Of a DNA stretch of 5,368 nucleotides, positions 4,569-5,368 are shown in pieces (the first letter of the stretch is position 1; every line of letters starts with the position of its first letter). Position numbers and translations under genes: made by a program. Source of the DNA: JBHIBR01 sp046759145 [NCBI: Nitrospinota bacterium]. GTDB taxonomy: Bacteria; UBA8248. The stretch covers positions 1 through 5,368 of the forward strand of contig JBHIBR010000147.1 in NCBI GenBank assembly GCA_046759145.1. The letters run 5' to 3'. Under the pieces are notes generated by a model that saw only the letters and a list, made by a program, of their open reading frames with translations, had not been told where the DNA came from and did not search any database.

Positions 4569-4943
4569 GTGGAACGCACGTTGCGGGAGGGGGGGATCAA
4601 GGAGGTGGCGGAGCTCCTCTCCGTGCCCGCCCGCTGCGGGATTGTCCTCACACGCGCCCGCATCCGGGCCATCGCCTCGCACCTGGGGGTGCCGGCGGGC
4701 ATGCAGAGCAAAAGCCGCATGGTCGAGAGCCTCTTCCGCGCGGCGGGGGGGATGGGCAAGGCCGAAGAGCTCCTGGAGCTCATGGCCCGGGAGGCCGGCC
4801 TCTGGAGCGCCCGCTACCGCTTGTGGCAGAGGGCCTGCCCGCCGGCTTCGGCCATCTGGGAGGAGTGGACCGCCGAGGGCCGGGAGCTGGCGAGGCACCT
4901 GCGGCGGGCCCGGAAGCTGGCCCGAAAAACCGCCCGGGGCTGA
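4569..4943 (+). CDS. Hypothetical basic protein, 124 aa, possible SAP/Rho-N-like helix pair
   Basis: The family is not recognised. The start is GTG at 4569, fixed by GGAGG (4557-4561) 7 bases upstream. The segment at about 30-58 (RARIRAIASHLGVPAGMQSKSRMVESLF) has the rhythm of SAP or Rho-N-type nucleic-acid-binding helix-loop-helix units: a helix ending LG, then a loop with Lys, then a helix with ESL. This is a weak resemblance. A helical segment follows (64-76), then a Trp/Tyr-rich region (W79, Y83, W86, W97, W100), and a strongly basic tail (112-123, RRARKLARK) suited to RNA or DNA contact. There is no signal peptide or membrane helix. It is divergent from the UGSC operon and ends only 21 bases before the first rRNA promoter. 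It has no clear terminator, so some transcripts may continue into the rRNA leader. The function is unknown. Confidence 0.75.
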   Translation: MERTLREGGIKEVAELLSVPARCGIVLTRARIRAIASHLGVPAGMQSKSRMVESLFRAAGGMGKAEELLELMAREAGLWSARYRLWQRACPPASAIWEEWTAEGRELARHLRRARKLARKTARG

Positions 4944-4963
4944 GGGCGGCCCCCAGAATCCCC

Positions 4964-4992
4964 TTGACTAGGAAGGAGAGGGCGTATATATT
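4964..4992 (+). promoter_or_regulatory. rRNA operon promoter P1
   Basis: TTGACT (4964-4969), a 17-base spacer and TATATT (4987-4992), with 5 of 6 matches in each box. The start would be near 4999, about 310 bases before the 16S rRNA. It is the upstream member of a tandem pair, the usual arrangement for bacterial rRNA operons. Confidence 0.8.
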
Positions 4993-5045
4993 TAGATTTG
5001 GGTAAATAGGAGAAAGAGGGGGATACCCTCCTTTCGGGGCCGCAA

Positions 5046-5064
5046 CTGCCGGCGGGGCCGGCAG
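5046..5064 (+). other. Perfect hairpin in the P1 leader
   Basis: CTGCCGGC-GGG-GCCGGCAG is an 8-bp perfect stem. A second, smaller hairpin (GAGGG 5016-5020 with CCCTC 5026-5030) lies upstream. Neither has a T-run, so they are leader structures of the P1 transcript rather than terminators. Confidence 0.4.
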
Positions 5065-5080
5065 GAGAGAGGTGGCCTCG

Positions 5081-5090
5081 GCTCTTTGAT
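5081..5090 (+). promoter_or_regulatory. Upstream boxA-like element (P1 transcript only)
   Basis: GCTCTTTGAT shares the 9-mer GCTCTTTGA with the boxA at 5179-5190. It lies between P1 and P2, so only P1 transcripts would carry it. It resembles the E. coli boxA core TGCTCTTTAACA, the NusB/S10 (NusE) site for rRNA antitermination. Confidence 0.45.
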
Positions 5091-5125
5091 GCATCTAGCC
5101 TGATGGGTAGAACCGGTGAGGGGGC

Positions 5126-5154
5126 TTGACAAGTCCCTCGCGGGGGGTTAATCT
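5126..5154 (+). promoter_or_regulatory. rRNA operon promoter P2
   Basis: A perfect TTGACA (5126-5131) is followed by TAATCT (5149-5154) at 17 bases, or GTTAAT (5147-5152) at 15 bases. The -10 box is weaker than in P1. A G-run in the spacer just before it gives a GC-rich core. The start would be near 5161, about 150 bases before 16S. Confidence 0.65.
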
Positions 5155-5178
5155 GTCTTTTTGCCCAATTGGGCCACC

Positions 5179-5190
5179 GCTCTTTGAAAA
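5179..5190 (+). promoter_or_regulatory. rRNA leader boxA antitermination site
   Basis: GCTCTTTGAAAA closely matches the bacterial boxA consensus and lies at the usual place in the 16S leader, downstream of both promoters. As RNA it would recruit the NusB-S10 antitermination complex. Confidence 0.75.
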
Positions 5191-5217
5191 CCGAATAGGG
5201 TGCGTTACGGCTTGAGT

Positions 5218-5297
5218 GGGTCCCGCCGATCTCCCCCCAGTTGAAGGCTGAGGGACCCGGGGGGGCTGTGCCCTTAGGGGTGCGGCTCGAGGGTCCC
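5218..5297 (+). other. 16S leader with mutually exclusive pairings
   Basis: GGGACCC (5252-5258) is complementary to two copies of GGGTCCC, one upstream (5218-5224) and one downstream (5291-5297). Only one can pair at a time. The downstream pairing extends by further bases (GAGGGACCC with GGGTCCCTT, one G-U). The leader could therefore switch between two folds during transcription or processing. Confidence 0.4.
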
Positions 5298-5310
5298 TTG
5301 GAAGCTTTTC

Positions 5311-5368
5311 AATTGGAGAGTTTGATCCTGGCTCAGAACGAACGCTGGCGGCGTGCTTAACACATGCA
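5311..5368 (+). rRNA. rrs: 16S ribosomal RNA, 5' end only
   Basis: The sequence AATTGGAGAGTTTGATCCTG and what follows is the universal 5' end of bacterial 16S rRNA: the 27F priming site at 5317-5336, then GAACGAACGCTGGCGGCGTGC and TAACACATGCA. The mature 5' end is taken as about 5311, aligned to E. coli, and is uncertain by a few bases. The gene runs off the right edge. The G-A-A-C-G-A-A-C-G variant is common in several Gram-negative phyla and does not identify the organism by itself. Confidence 0.98.

Noticed and set aside
1-5368. CRISPR array, tRNA gene, insertion sequence or attachment site
   Set aside because: No regularly spaced repeats, no tRNA-like cloverleaf or T-loop sequence, and no transposase or integrase frame was seen on either strand.

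Overview
The window is GC-rich bacterial chromosome ending in the first ~58 bases of a 16S rRNA gene. The 16S 5' end (standard start, then GAACGAACGCTGGCGGCGTGC) would suit several Gram-negative phyla of the deltaproteobacterial / Nitrospinae / NC10 / Rokubacteria / Tectomicrobia type. That placement is a guess from a very short stretch. The organism probably decodes UGA as selenocysteine, because one gene here only makes sense that way.

Layout from left to right. (1) Positions 1-54, minus strand: the N-terminus of a gene running off the left edge, with a Cys-rich start. (2) 250-773, plus: a self-contained unit with overlapping promoters, a strong ribosome binding site, an unrecognised 123-aa protein and an intrinsic terminator. 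(3) 873-2328, minus: trmJ (tRNA 2'-O-methyltransferase), preceded by a NYN-domain nuclease gene broken by a one-base frameshift. (4) 2349-2435, minus: promoter, three consecutive hairpins and a perfect terminator, ending about 20 bases before the NYN start. This is a candidate small RNA or attenuating leader. (5) 2659-4414, minus: a promoter and two-gene operon coding for a conserved 357-aa protein with a C-terminal CIECH motif, followed by a UGSC-family selenoprotein whose reading frame contains UGA followed by a SECIS-like hairpin. (6) 4498-4943, plus: divergent from that operon, an unrecognised basic 124-aa protein. (7) 4964-5368, plus: tandem rRNA promoters, leader with two boxA-like sites, and the 16S start.

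The main point of interest is the UGSC operon. An ordinary gene caller would split the selenoprotein into two unrelated ORFs (2920-3213 and 2659-2898). Read through UGA it is one 184-residue protein with U98-G-S-C101-S-S-C104, made with a Cys-bearing partner from one transcript. A redox role is inferred from the Sec/Cys residues; substrate and reaction are unknown. The NYN gene and the structured RNA beside it lie in a visibly AT-richer patch (about 1690-2570) between GC-rich genes, which suggests a separate origin.
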